Assembly: GCA_949358305.1 (NCBI GenBank)
Contig: OX442322.1
Coordinates: forward strand, 10,106,001-10,170,000
Direction of reading: 5' to 3'
DNA from: Strigamia acuminata
Taxonomy: Eukaryota; Arthropoda; Chilopoda; Geophilomorpha; Linotaeniidae
DNA length: 64,000 bases
Under the pieces are notes generated by a model. That model had not been told where the DNA came from. It worked only from the letters and a program-made list of their open reading frames with translations, and ran no database searches. Shown here in pieces: positions 1 through 12,200 of this stretch. Numbering within the stretch: position 1 is the first letter of the stretch; each line of letters starts with the position of its first letter. A program made the translations under genes and the position numbers.

Positions 1-557
1 GCTGTTTTCTCAGTGTTTTGATTAACGAATTTTGTTGTTACGATAGACTTTATTATTCCTGAGTTTTTTGTGCTCATTTTGAGCTATTACACATTATTTT
101 TAATACATTTCTCGTAATTTGTTGTCTTTGCTTGAAATTGCATTTCCTCCGTTTCCGTGGCAACGGAGTATTTTCTTTATTGTACTTTGACGACAATTGG
201 CTTGTTGCGTGCCTTTTGATTGATAATGTGTAATTATTGAGTTGCCATTTTATATTTGATTAAAATAGTCGTGTTAATGTTAACTCTTGTATTTTCTGCT
301 TTTGACCCATTTCCAATGTGTCCTGAGTAGAGAACCATTTTTCCCAGACTGGCCAATGGATCAGCAAGCACTTGGATACCATGCAAAAGTGTTTCCAACA
401 GTTAAACCTTCATGTAACAGGAGATTTTGAGGCGAATCAAGTGCATTTCCACACGGTACACGTACGAATTTCACTATACGATCGTTTGAGTTTGTTGGCG
501 GGAGTTTCGAATCGCCACATCTCAGTTCTTCTCTGTTCCTGTTGACTGACCGCAACA
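1..557 (+). repeat. LTR-A, 3' part (cut by window start)
   Basis: This matches the last part of the LTR at 62364-63835 on the same strand and, reversed, the LTRs of the two complete A elements. It ends in CGCAACA and is followed by CCCC (558-561), where B-element sequence begins. No PBS or leader follows, so it is the 3' LTR of an A element lying to the left, or a solo LTR. At position 239 it carries G, as does the LTR at 62364-63835 (position 63517). The other four A LTRs carry C in sense orientation. Confidence 0.93.
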
Positions 558-2464
558 CCCCAAAGAACTAGAATATCTAAACTCCCTTTTTTAAACGATA
601 AAAGGCGAGACTAATCACTAATAAAGACTCATGAAACGCTACGGACGTTTCCACGAAGAGAAAGCGAAAATGCAGAACGTACATCACCAGCGGTAGACAC
701 TGGGTGCAGCGGTCAACAACAGAAACTGGACTTGCCCAGTGGGCGGTGCGGATCGGCTGCTCTAAACTTCCAGCACCGACAGAAGTCACACGCCTTTCTA
801 ATCCAAACCCACTTGCAAACAAGTCGTATAACAATCTAACCGAACAGAAATTGACTGACAGATAAGAACCGACTGACCTCGCGGGCCAGCGCTCGCTCAG
901 CAAGACTCGAGCAGCAAAAGAACGAATCTCGTTCTAAAAACAAGAAACGTTCTACAAACACACGAATACAAACGGGTGTGCCCTCTCCCGAAGCGGAGAG
1001 ATGATCGACACCAGAGCTCACGAGGAAACTCGTGCGGCACACGAAAAACATTGGACACAAAACGTAAAGACCAGAGGTCGTCCACATTCCAAACACAAGA
1101 GCAGGCTCACATGACGAGAAGAAGCCAGATCACTCAAGGACCCCCCTGACCGCCGCTCTGATAGGCGGGAAGGACGAGGAGAAGGAACTGGTTGGCTCAC
1201 AATAGCTAGTAATTTAACTTTAGCGTAGGGCAGAAAGCTAAAAGCGGGAGTTAATCGACCCCGAGCTGACGACTAACTGGCCAACACCACTAAAAATTTG
1301 CAAATGTGACGGCGCTCCTGTCATTAAGCCTAAAAATTTCTTAAAAAGACTACACGAAAAAGGGAAAAACCCCGGGAGATCAACGAACTCAAATCCAAAG
1401 AGCTAATAACGTGATAAATTGGCAAACTCGTTTAAAAAGGGAAACTTGGAAACAAGTAGCTTTGCTTCTCACATATTAAACCAAAAATTCTTACCAAAAA
1501 CGTGAATGAACAAAGAATAAAGCTATTAACCAGCACAGGCATAAATGCGATCAGAAAATTGGACTCCCTTATTAAATCCAGACACAGAAAGCCAATAAAT
1601 ACGTACAAATCATTCTTTGGCACTTAAACAAGGAACTGAGGACAATAGCAACATAACCGTAAGCGAGGAGGGCAAAAACAGAAGTTTAGGGTTTAAGGGG
1701 ACTCCAAACAAGGCGCAAATAGGCGTGGAAACTAGCTACACTTGCACAACGACGTATGCAGAAGCATGAAACAGAACTAACGCCCCAAAACTCCCAAAAC
1801 AACCACAATTTCCCCCAAAAACCTTAAAATTAACATTTGATGAAAACGAGAAAATATAATCGACAAAAAAACGAAATCTTCATTGCCGACTCTAGTACAT
1901 TGCGTTGTGTATAACTGGCGGCCGACTGACGCTTGAAGAGTGACTCTTCCAAACTCGGTGACCATTCTGTGTGCGCTGACGGCACGAATCTTTTGGCGGG
2001 ACTGTCCGGTACAACTGAGAGAACTCGCTCTGCTGCTGAAGAAACAACTCGACTGGAATCTTGACCGCGTCGCTTGTGAGACGACGCACGTCTGTGTGGA
2101 CACAGCCTCGTACTGTCCAACGAACTGGGCACACGAAATCCTGGAAAATCTTGCCGAAACTCTCTCCATCGACGATCCCGAAGTGGTCGCTGCATTCCGC
2201 CATACGACGCACTCGTACTGGGCGAATCTGAGACGAATTTCGCCATCCCGAGCAGCAATTCTCGATTTGACCGACAGCCACACGCATTGCGCTTGTAAAT
2301 GCGCTGGCTTCACACGATGCGTCTGTCGTCACTAAGCGCTGGCAGCCTCCACTGCAATTACCGATCTTGTTTCCGAAAATGGCGGCGATGTCACCCATTT
2401 TCGAACTCACGGCAACCTGACGACACTTGGCTAGCATCCTGGTCAAGCAAAACGGCACCAACTT
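558..2464 (-). mobile_element. Internal region (5' part) of a pol-less B element, B1
   Basis: This is the reverse complement of the internal region of the complete B element at 7975-13818. It runs from the PBS (2436-2460) through the leader motif (1898-1910, reversed) to a point where sense CTTTGGGG meets an A LTR. CCCC at 558-561 is the target duplication. Short overlapping open frames are found in several phases near 1777-2313, but none resembles gag or pol. The other half of the same element appears to be at 44822-47239, because the two parts abut at the same CCCC. Confidence 0.88.
2436..2460 (-). other. Primer binding site of B1
   Basis: The sense strand reads TGGTGCCG, then a 7-nt insert, then TGACCAGGAT. 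Without the insert this equals the tRNA-His-like PBS pattern seen in families A, C and D. It starts 4 nt after the LTR end. Confidence 0.6.
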
Positions 2465-3237
2465 TGTTTCTAGCAGTGCTTGAAGACCGTGTTGCACTCT
2501 AGAAGACATTTGAAAATGGTTAAAATAAATAACCCTATTTACCAGAACTTGTGAAGAATCCCAAAGAAGAAAGTCCATTACAGGAAAAAACCTTGATGTG
2601 AAACCTGTAAAGTGAGCTGTGAACATGTTGGGACAATTCAATACTATTGTGCTCAAGTTAGCACACAAAAACGAATTTATTGTAAGGTTAAAATCTATCA
2701 AAACATTACACATAAGAGAGGAGAAAATCAACGTTACTTAGGACTAGAAAAAACATATAACAAGTCAGAGTAGTTGCTGCGCAACCTACAACAATTAGAG
2801 CAGCGGCTCTTAGCAACGAGTGGCAACAATCACTCGCAAGAGGCGAATTGTCCCTCTAGTGACAAAATGATAAAGCGTATACAAGAAAATACACAGTTTC
2901 GAGTATAAAATCATTACAAAGGGCACAAAACCGTAATAAATTAAGACAAAGTGTTTCAAATAAATAAACTAACTTAGGAACTAACAACAGCAACTCTTTG
3001 GACGAATCCAAGCAGTAAAACTCCAAAGAATCAAAGAAAAGATGCAAAATTACCTTAAAAAAGACAGCTTAAATCAGGTAATTCACCACTCCCACTTCAC
3101 AAACTACACGAAATTCATTTAACATTTAGCCAAAACTTAAGCTGCACTATTAACTAAACACAAACTTGAATTAATGATTAATCAAAGCAAATCCGCTATT
3201 GCGATAGCAAAAATCCATGTTGCGCGTGCTCGCAACA
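2465..3237 (-). repeat. LTR-B, 5' LTR of element B1 (773 bp)
   Basis: In sense orientation it starts TGTTGCGAGCACGCGCAACA and ends GCTAGAAACA. On the right it is flanked by GGGG (3238-3241) and then by coding sequence of element E. The LTR at 44049-44821 has the same length and near-identical sequence, and is flanked by GGGG on its left. The two therefore look like the 5' and 3' LTRs of one insertion with a 4-bp target duplication. Confidence 0.92.
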
Positions 3238-5193
3238 GGGGAAAAGCACCAAATACAATCGCCCTTGCGCGCGGATGACAGCGCACAACAAGAATGGCGA
3301 CGAATTCACCCCGAAAGGGACGACTATCATTCTTAAAACGACCAGGTGATCCCACAAATTCTGCCAAGAATATCCTTCTTGGAAATATTCTTCTGAGACC
3401 CAAAGGAACCGCAAGAAATCGCAGTGGTCAGGATTAATCAGCACTTGCAGGAAAGCCTGCTTGATGTCTGCTATCGCCACTACACAAAAAAGGCGGAAAC
3501 GGATCATAACTGGGACAATATCCGGATTTAAAGAAGGGCCAGGATACAGACAGTCGTTCAGCGAAGGTAGCCCCTTCCTCGCCGACGACGCGTTGAAAAC
3601 GACACGGAACTTGGTTGTTTCCCGGTCCTCCTTGATCACTGGATGGTGCGGGATAACATAAACTCCAGTTTTCTTGTATCTCTCTGCAAGAGGTACTACT
3701 TCCGCGTGCTCTTCCTTGACGTAGTCCCACATGGCTTTGTTATAACGTTCCTTGTGGTCGCGGTTACTATCAATTCGCCTAAGCGTATGTGATAGTTGGT
3801 TCAGAGCCAACTCCCAGTTTGATTCCAAAGCCCCGATCTTATCGTTAAAGGGCAAGCAAACTTGGTAGCGACCATCCTCCATTCGCTTGTGCGACTTCTC
3901 AAAGCGATCTCGAACAAAATCTGAATCGCGTTCGCCAGCGGTAATCCCAACAGCCTCCAAACTCCAAAGCTTTTCCAAATCATGGCCAGTCTTAATTTCA
4001 CAGGTGTTGCAGCAAGACACGTCACGCGAGCTCTCTGAGAAGACATCTGTCGACCCAGCGGCTCCTGACAACACCCAACCAAAAATGGTATTGACCAAAC
4101 CCAAGCGGTTATCAAGACGTTTCCGTCCGTCAAGGCAGATTTCCCACCAAACATCAACTCCAAGCAAGATATCAACATTGCCTGCAGTCGAAGGTAAGTC
4201 TTCAGCCAATTCGAACCCCAAATCTTTAACTTTCTGAATGGTATCAGGGCTGGCTATCCCATACACATGCGGTAGGCTTCTTGCACTTAAAGTCGTCACC
4301 TTGAGCTCTCTGGCTCCGTGCCTAGACTGAAGGAGTAGCTTGTAAACGTCGTAAGACGTCGATCCAGCATTATCCTCTTCATTGAGGCGTTGGGCTGTGG
4401 CTTCGATTGACCCACAACTCTTCAACCGTATCCGGTCGGCTACACTCTTTAAAATGTAGGACCGATGGCTGCCCGGATCTAACATGCCACGGATCGTGTG
4501 CGAACCTCCAGACTTTGTTTTTAACTCCGCTGTGAATATCATCAACTGAAGTGTTGAGGAGATCGCCAAGGAAACGTTCGCGCTCACGTCCTTGGGCTTC
4601 TCTATCCCACCTCCACTTCCTGTGTTCAATTTCCTGCAGATGGACGAATGATGTCGTCCGCCGCAAGTCCTGCAGCTGGTTTTAACCTGGCACCGCATTG
4701 CCCTGTGTCCCTCTTGCAGGCAATTGAAGCAAAGTCGGTTCTGTTGAATAATCGTGGTCTTCTCTGCCACGCTCATTTCTTTCCTACAGAAAGCGTTAGC
4801 ATGACCTTCTTTGCAAAAAATGCAAATTGCGCTTCCCACGGTCAGCTTTGGGCAAAAAGACTCTTTGGCTTTTTTGGACGTAGCGCAGGTGGACATCGTG
4901 CCCTTGCGTTGATCCTTATCCTTGTCGGAACTTCCAAACTTGTCTTTCTTAGTTGCAAGACCTCCTGCCCCCATGACATCTTCCATCTGCTCCAAGAGCT
5001 GAACTTCAGCCGCAAAGAAATTCAAGATTGTCACTAAATTTGAGGTCTTAGCCCCTTGCTGCTGGTAAAACCTCATCACCATGGCAGGTGGAAATTTCCT
5101 CAGCACGTCGGGTGCCAGAAGCAGACCAGCAGTCTGTACTGGAACGCTCAACTGCTCCAGCAAGCGGATAGCAGTGGACACCTTGGTCAACTG
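3238..5193 (-). pseudogene. BEL/Pao polyprotein of element E, gag C-terminus to mid-RT
   Basis: This is an open frame of about 650 codons on the minus strand, broken at both ends by insertions. In reading order it contains the end of the gag (DUF1759-like) region, three zinc knuckles (CIFCKEGH, CFNCLQEGH, CRTCGGRHH), an aspartic protease with DPGS at the active-site position, and the first half of reverse transcriptase including the IADIKQAFLQV block. Upstream it stops at a D-family LTR (5194; target ACTG at 5190-5193). Downstream it stops at a B LTR (GGGG at 3238-3241). The remaining RT, RNase H and integrase are at 41512-44048; after removing one target duplication the frame continues there in phase. 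No internal stop or frameshift is visible, so the breaks are recent. In cells it would have made the particle, cDNA and integration proteins of the element. Confidence 0.9.
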
Positions 5194-6772
5194 TGTTGCG
5201 AGCAAGAACGCAACAAAAAGGATCTGGAGATTTCACGTTGTTCATCTTCTGAAAGAAAGAAAAGGCTTTTTAATTTTGTTGTCAAGTTTAGATAGATTTT
5301 TAACACATATCTGACATGCCCAGTTGGTTTGCCGCTTTGTTGTCACGATCCTGGTAGTTCAAGAGGGTTGTCACTTCGCCTGCCACACCTGGAATGTTTG
5401 AAAGTTGTGTTTTTAGTCTTTTGTAATTAATTTATGTGTCTTTTTCACGTTTCTGAGTTATTTCTAGTATTTGTAAGTTCTCTCCTGTTTCCAGTTCACT
5501 TGCGAAGGAGATAGGCGTGCATCGGCAAGATGGCCGCCATAGCGCAAGTGAACTGGGAGATGGGAAGAACCTGAAATAAGCACAATTGTAGTTTTTGGTG
5601 CTTATTTTGCTTGTGATTTAATTTATACTAACTTGTATTGGTGTTTAAGGTAGTCCACAGGTGTCTTGGGTCGCTGGATGGGCGTTGGACATCGTTTGTG
5701 AGCGTTTGCGAGCGTCGGGCGTGAGCGTACGCCTTGCGACGCCTCTCGTGGTCGTGTGGGTCCTGCAAATGAGTTGAATTGGTCGGGTTTCAATGCCCAA
5801 GCACTGGGAAAGCTGTACTGACCGTTCTAAGACGAAGATCCATCGTTGAGAAGGCCTGTGAGTCGCTCGCGACCTTGTTTGGCTCCATTCACGTCATTTT
5901 AGCAGTTGCATGGTCGCCATCTTGGATTTGGTGCTGCACTGTTGCCCTGTTATTATTTCTTTTGGGGTTTTGAGGAGACCTGGACATAGGGAATATTTAC
6001 TAGTTATTGTTTGTATAAATTACCAATATTAAGGGTTGTTAATCTAAGCTTTTACCTTTGTTATTGTATGGTTGTTACGGGTTAAGGTTTGTGACACTTT
6101 GCGCCCTCTTTTGGTGGCAATTGGGGTTTGGGCTCAGCATTGTGTTTTGAGTGCAGTTAATGTTAGTTTTAGCCTTTGAATTATCTGTTAAGTTTAAGTG
6201 AAGTGCTGTTTGCACAGGTCATACTGTTTTCAAGGTGTTAGGTTAAGTTTTGCCTTTATTTATGTTAAGTTTGACATCTGTTGTCTATATACGGAAACCT
6301 TGTTGGCACTATTGTTATTATTCAAATCTGTATTGTTTGGTCACTGACATTTATTGTAATCAGGTGACCAGTTGTTAAGAGTAGGTTGCTAAAGAAGCAA
6401 CTCAGTTGTTATCAGTTGTTAAGTATTAAATCCAGTTGATATTTTTCCTCCTTCTTTGGATAATTTATTCCTGGGTTTCTTTTACTTCAATAAACATGAT
6501 GGCTTGTGAGTAGAGAGCTTTGCCTGCTCTCCTCCTCCCTGGGAGCCCGGAATTTCTACCCAGCAGCTAAAGAGGTTTTGCCAATCACTTCATCTAAATG
6601 CAGTTAGGCCTAGTTTCATGCAGTCAGGCCTAATCCTTCTTCAAGTTAGGCTTGGGCTCAGAGAAAGGATTTCAGCTTGTTTCATCAACCACTATACAGT
6701 CTCGGGCGGTTTCCAGAGTTTGGTGACCAATTCGCCAGTCCTCCCCTGTGAGATCCAAGGTTGTTTGCTACA
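5194..6772 (+). repeat. LTR-D, 5' LTR of element D2 (1579 bp)
   Basis: It starts TGTTGCG, 8 nt, CGCAACA and ends TTTGCTACA. The reversed copy at 21760-23331 (1572 bp) is the 3' LTR of element E, so D2 and E belong to one LTR family. D2 is inserted in the E gag frame on the opposite strand, with ACTG at 5190-5193 as the left target copy. No 3' LTR of D2 is found in this window. A hairpin lies at 5491-5556, and a YY1-like CGCCATCTTGG at about 5916-5926. Confidence 0.9.
5491..5556 (+). other. Hairpin inside LTR-D
   Basis: Arms CCAGTTCACTTGCG (5491-5504) and CGCAAGTGAACTGG (5543-5556) are perfectly complementary over 14 bp. The loop holds ATGGCCGCCAT, itself an inverted repeat. In the copy at 22970-23035 an 11-bp core of the stem persists with one T-G wobble in the sense RNA. 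Confidence 0.7.
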
Positions 6773-7974
6773 GGGAGCTGTTTTTTGGTACCGTGATTCC
6801 AGGATTTCGTGCACGTGTGTACAGCGCGCATGGAAAAGAGGTCATTTGGATGTTCAGCAAGTGATTCAAGTGGGTTGGTGCGTGCCAGTTGGTTCGTTTG
6901 TACGGCTGGTTCCGTGAGCGGCCGGCATCAAGTGCGCACGCCAGAGAGTCACGTGAGAGCGGCCATTGACGTCCTGAGTCTGCCAAGTCAAACACAACGC
7001 AATGTGCAAGTTGAACAGCTACAGCCTGAAAGAAGAAGAACATTTTTAGTTATTAAAGTGTATTTTTGGTGGGCTGTTTTCTGGGTTTTTGATGTGTTCC
7101 TTCTGGGGGGAGGGGAAGTGTGCTTTTTTGTATTTAAGTTAGCGTTTAAGTTTTGCACTCCATATAACTGCTTAAAGCAGGGGAGTTTCTGTTTGAATTA
7201 AGTTAGAATTTAGTTTTGCCTTCCTGTTGTTGAGCTTGTCCAGGAGGTGTCAGTGTGGTGTGTACGAGTCAAGTCAAGCTGAGCGGGACAATGCAATTGT
7301 CTTCAAGGAGCTTGTGGTTGCAAGGTCGCATCATGTGGTTGGCACATCAGGACGATGAAGACGGCTGGACAGTTAGCGGTGCAAGCGGGTTGCTGGTCGG
7401 TGCAGACAAGTCAAATAACAAGTCACGCTCCAGTCAACTGAGCATTAACGCCAAGTCGTACGGGAAGGTGGACGCCTGCCGTCAGGGCAGAAAAGAAAGA
7501 AGACAAGCTTTGCTTTTATTAGTTTAGAAAGAAGTTTGTTAAGATTGAGAGTTTTATCCAGGTGCTTTTGCGGTGTTTGGTTTTTTGGTTTTGAAGTTGA
7601 TACAGGCAGTTATGTTTAACGTTTTACTGTGTGAGCAGACTCGGTGCTTTGCGTGGGAGCGACCTGAGAGTATGGTCCCCTTGCTCAAGCAATTTGAGAA
7701 AGAGCCACGCTCCTGAATTTTCGAAATAAGTTTGGTTATAATATTTTGAAAGGCTGTAAGCACTTGGACACTTCTCTCAGTCTAAAATTTTGTTTGCTTG
7801 TGTTTGAAGTTCTTTCTAGCTTTAAGAGTTGATTAAGTTTTGAGGTCAGGTCTATTGTGAACTGTTAGGTTGACTGACGGCAGATTGGCCATGTTTGAGG
7901 CTGATGAGAAGCGGTCCCGCGCTCGTTTGCTTGTTCTTTCGGTTGTGGCAATCGAGTGGTCGCTCCTTCTCCCC
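6773..7974 (+). mobile_element. Leader and start of internal region of element D2
   Basis: Thirteen nt after the LTR lies a PBS (6786-6809, TGGTACCGTGATTCCAGGAT). The shared leader motif ACACAACGCAATG is at 6992-7004. Beyond it the strand becomes T-rich, and no gag or pol frame is recognised. The stretch ends at CCCC (7971-7974), the target copy of the B2 insertion. What follows B2 (13823 onward) may be the continuation of D2, but nothing confirms this. Confidence 0.75.
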
Positions 7975-8735
7975 TGTTGCGAGCACGCGCAACATGGATT
8001 TTTTGCTATCGCAATAGCGGATTTGCTTGAATTGATCAATTATTTAAGTTTGTGTTTAGTTAATAGTGCAGCTTAAGTTTTGGCTAAATGTTAAATGAAT
8101 TTCGTGTAGTTTGTGACGTGGGAGTTATGTTTTACCTGATTTAAGCTGTCTTTCTTAAGGTAATCTTGTATTTTTCCTTTGATTCTTTGGAGTTTTACTG
8201 CTTGGATTCGTCCAAAGAGTCGCTGCTGTTAGTTCCTAAGTTAGTTCATTTATTTGAAACACTTTGGCTTAATGTATTACGGTTTTGTGCCTTTTGTAAT
8301 GATTTTATACTTGAAACTGTGTATTTTCTTGTATACGCTTTATCATTTTGTCACTAGAGGGACAATTCGCCTCTTGCGAGTGATTGTTGCCACTCGTTGC
8401 TCTAATTGTTGTAGGTTGCGCAGCAACTACACTGTGACTGTTATGTAGATTTCTAGGGTTAAGATATGTAATTTTCTCCTCTCTTTTCTGTGTACTTTTG
8501 ATAGATATTAACTTTACATTAAATTCGGTTTGTTTATGTGTTATTTGGCATATTAGTGGTGAGTTCTTCCAGACACTTATTAGGCCACTTTGCAGGGATT
8601 TCAAGCAGGATTTCTCCTGCAATGCATCATCTCTTTTGGAGCTCATCACAAGTTCTAGTAAGTAGGTTTATTTGTTATAAGCTTTTTCTGTTGTCTTCTA
8701 GAGTGCCACACGGCCACAAAGCATTGCTAGAAACA
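7975..8735 (+). repeat. LTR-B, 5' LTR of B2 (761 bp)
   Basis: It starts TGTTGCGAGCACGCGCAACA and ends GCTAGAAACA. It matches 13058-13818. It is shorter than the 773-bp LTRs of B1, B3, B4 and B5, partly because the segment TAAGAGCCGCT near the middle is missing. Confidence 0.95.
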
Positions 8736-8739
8736 TTTT

Positions 8740-8764
8740 TGGTGCCGTTTTGCTTGACCAGGAT
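8740..8764 (+). other. Primer binding site of B2
   Basis: TGGTGCCG, then TTTTGCT, then TGACCAGGAT, starting 4 nt after the LTR. The outer blocks match the PBS pattern of families A, C and D. The 7-nt insert is unusual and is present in every B copy. Confidence 0.6.
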
Positions 8765-9279
8765 GCTAGCCAAGTGTCGTCAGGTTGCCGTGAGTTCGAC
8801 ATCGCCGCCATTTTCGGAAACAAGATCGGTAATTGCAGTGGAGGCTGCCAGCGCTTAGTGACGACAGACGCATCGTGTGAAGCCAGCGCATTCACAAGCG
8901 CAATGCGTGTGGCTGTCGGTCAAATCGAGAATTGCTGCTCGGGATGGCGAAATTCGTCTCAGATTCGCCCAGTACGAGTGCGTCGTATGGCGGAATGCAG
9001 CGACCACTTCAGGATCGTCGATGGAGAGAGTTTCGGCAAGATTTTCCCGGATTTCGTGTGCCCAGTTCGTTGGACAGTACGAGGCTGTGTCCACACAGAC
9101 GTGCGCCGTCTCACAAGCGACGCGGTCAAGATTCCAGTCGAGTTGTTTCGTCTTCAGCAGAGCCAGTTTTCTCAGGCAGAATGGACGATCCAGCAAAGAG
9201 ATTCGTGCCGTCAGCGCACACAGAATGGTCACCGAGTTTGGAAGAGTCACTCTTCAAGCGTCAGTCGACCGCCAGTTAA

Positions 9280-9292
9280 ACACAACGCAATG
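9280..9292 (+). promoter_or_regulatory. Shared leader motif of B2
   Basis: ACACAACGCAATG, followed by TACTAGAG. The same 13-mer occurs in the leaders of C2, D2, B1 and B5, and with two changes in A. The composition changes from CpG-rich to T-rich just after it. Its role is unknown; a packaging or dimerisation signal is one inference. Confidence 0.55.
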
Positions 9293-12200
9293 TACTAGAG
9301 TCGGCAATGAAGATTTTGTTTTTTTGTCGATTATATTTTCTCGTTTTCATCAAATGTTAATTTTAAGGTTTTTGGGGGATATTCTGGTTGTTTTGGGAGT
9401 TTTGGGGCGTTAGTTCTGTTTCATGCTTCTGCATACGTCGTTGTGCAAGTGTAGCTAGTTTCCACGCCTATTTGCGCCTTGTTTGGAGTCCCCTTAAACT
9501 CTAAACTTCTGTTTTTGTCCTCCTCGAATGCGTTTTCTAGTATTAATGTCATGAGTTTCTTGTTAAAGATACTAAAGAGTAGCTTATATGAATTTATTGG
9601 CTTTTTTGTCGGAAATTAATTAGGGAGTTCCTGTCTTTAATTGTCTACAGTTAGACCTGCGGTTTTTTAAGTAGCTTGCACACGTTTTATTGAGAATTTT
9701 TGGCCCAATCCGTGCATACGGTAGTTAGTTGTATTTGAATTTTCTTTAATCCACTCCCTTTTAATTTGAAATCGCCAACTTATTATACAATAAGCTCTTT
9801 GGTCTTGAGTTCTTGTAATTTCCCAGGGTTTTTCCCTTGTTACGTGTAAACTCTTTGAGAGTTTTTTTAGGCTTACTGACAGGAGCGTCGTCACATTTGC
9901 AGATTTTTAGTGGTGTTGGCCAGTTAGTCGTCAGCTTGGGGTCGATTAACTCCCGCTTTTAGCTTTCTGCCCTACGCTAAAGTTAAATTACTAGCTATTG
10001 TAAGCCAACCAGTTCCTTCTCCTCGTCCTTCCCGCCTATCAGAGCGGCGGTCAGGGGGGTCCTTGAGTGATCTGGCTTCTTCTCGTCATGTGAGCCTGCT
10101 CTTGTGTTTGGAATGTGGACGACCTCTGGTCTTTACGTTTTGTGTCCAATGTCTTTCGTGTGTTGCACGAGTTTCCTCGTGAGCTCTGGTGTCGGTCACC
10201 TCTCCGCTTCGGGAGAGGGCACACCCGTTTGTATTCGTGTGTTTTTAGAACGTTTCTTGTTTTTAGAACGAGATTCGTTCTTTTGCTGCTCATGTCAAGC
10301 TGAGCGAGCGCTGGCCCGTGAGGTCAGTCGGTTCTTATCTGTCCGTCAAATTTCTGTTCGGTTAGATTGTGTTACGACTTGTTTGCAAGTGGGTTTGGAT
10401 TTAGATAGGCGTGTGACTTCTGTCGGTGCTGGAAGTTTAGAGCAGCCGATCCGCACCGCCCACTGGGCAAGTCCAGTTTCTGTTGTTGACTGCTGCACCC
10501 AGTGTCTACCGCTGGTGATGTACGTTCTGCATTTTCGCTGTCTCTTCGTGGAAACGTCCGTAGCGTTTCATGAGTCTTCATTAGTGATTAGTCTCGCCTT
10601 TTATCGTTTAAAAAAAGGGAGTTTAGTTATTCTAGTTCTTTGGGGCAACCTTAGAATTTGGACATTTTAGCTTATTCGTTTAGGAAATAGCTTGCTTGCT
10701 ATTTTTGGGTTGTGGCTAGCTAGCGTGGCGTTAGGGTATAGGTACTTGTTTTGGATGGTCGTTTTTGCTGTGCACAGCAGGGACTGCCATTCGATGTGTT
10801 ACAGAGGGCAGGTTTGCACTGCCATACTCTGTTAGATGTCGTGTCCGAGACAATGTCCCTGCGCCTCTTGGCGGCCCCTATTTCTACGTTTGCTTCCCGC
10901 GACTGAGTAGTTGTTGTTAGTCTTTCATCCCTAGCTCTGCAGTGAGGCAGACATGCACTAGGCAGGGAGCCCACTCTAGGATGGGTCGAAGGACGTGTGT
11001 GTGCGGCCTTTTTGGCGCCGGCACTCGGCAACACGTTTTAGCCATTGGACGACACGTGCTTTCAGTAGAGTGGCGATTTCCGGAAGTCGGCTTGCTGATT
11101 GAAGATGTCGTCAATGGGTGTGTGAGCGAGTCAATTGTCGACTTGCAGTTGCTTACCGGTTCCAGGAATGCGGTTGGCAACTGGCAAGTCCTTGTGCTCA
11201 TGTCTATGTGTGACGCCCCTCGCAATCAGGGACGTCAAGCAACCCTCCCTCTTCTCTCGTTTCTCGGTTCAATCATATTGGTTCCGACTCGGGGTGGGCC
11301 AAGCGTTCATACGGTAGCCTCCTTATTGGAGCATGGGGTTTTAACTAGATCTAGTTTCTATTTCCCCCCTCGGTTAAAGAAGTTTCAGTCTTCGTGGTAG
11401 TCTGCTCACAACAGGCTACACGGTGGCCCGAGTGCGGACGCGATGTCCATCGGGTACCTCTTTGTTCAAGGCGCATTCGTAAAGCGCAGCTCGGTTGAAA
11501 GAAAGCCACCGGTTTTAATTTCTTTTCAACGACGTGATTAGTTTTCGTGAAGGAAGTGTAGCTTCGCTTCATTTGGTTGCAGTTGCACTGCTTCCAACGT
11601 TTTTCAGTATCATATGACACCTGTTGATCTTCAAAAAGAAGCAGGTCCCTTTCCTTTCTTTTCTCGTGGGGAGGAAATGGATTGATTATTTGGGTACGGA
11701 CTTGTTCCCTCTTCGGAAAAAAAAGCAGAAGTTTAGTGTTTTGGAATTCTTGCTGGTTTTCACAGTTCCGGTTTGCTAGTTTCCTTTGTGAGGCCATACT
11801 TGGCCAATAGCTTTAGTGATAATATTGACGTTTTAGCCGGTATTTATTTGCACGGAACGTGCTCGTTCTGTTTAGATAATTGAACCGTTTTTCTCTTGTT
11901 AGTTAGATAAAGTTGTGGTTGATGGGTCAGCGTGCGCGTGTTTTCTTGTCGCTGTGGACAAGAGGTCGCAGATGGTTTACACAGTCACCTGACTAAGTCT
12001 TTCCTTTTTTCTTTATTCTCTGCTCTTAGCGGTTTCGTGGGTTCATGTCAAGTCAGGGTGCGGTCAACGCCTTTGCGTGGCAGTTGCTGCGAATGGTTCG
12101 CATTGCCTGAGCTTCATGCCTTCTCGTTCTCTTTTTCCTCTTTCTGGCGTGATCATGTTAGCTAGGTGGTCATGGCTTTGGGTAAGTTGTTAGTTGGTCA

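Noticed and set aside
558-571. B/A junction at the window start as an ordinary insertion unrelated to the right end
   Set aside because: It would need the same CCCC in the same B interior to be hit independently, with the matching LTR variant. The wrap-around reading is simpler, though misassembly is not excluded.
8166-8357. 63-codon frame found in every LTR-B copy
   Set aside because: It is conserved only because the LTR copies are near-identical. It has no recognisable product and lies in U3-like DNA.
8750-9413. Overlapping frames of 115-182 codons in the B2 leader, with counterparts in B1 and B4
   Set aside because: All three forward frames and one antisense frame are open over the same stretch, as expected from CpG-rich composition lacking stops. 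No frame is favoured, and B5 does not keep the sequence.
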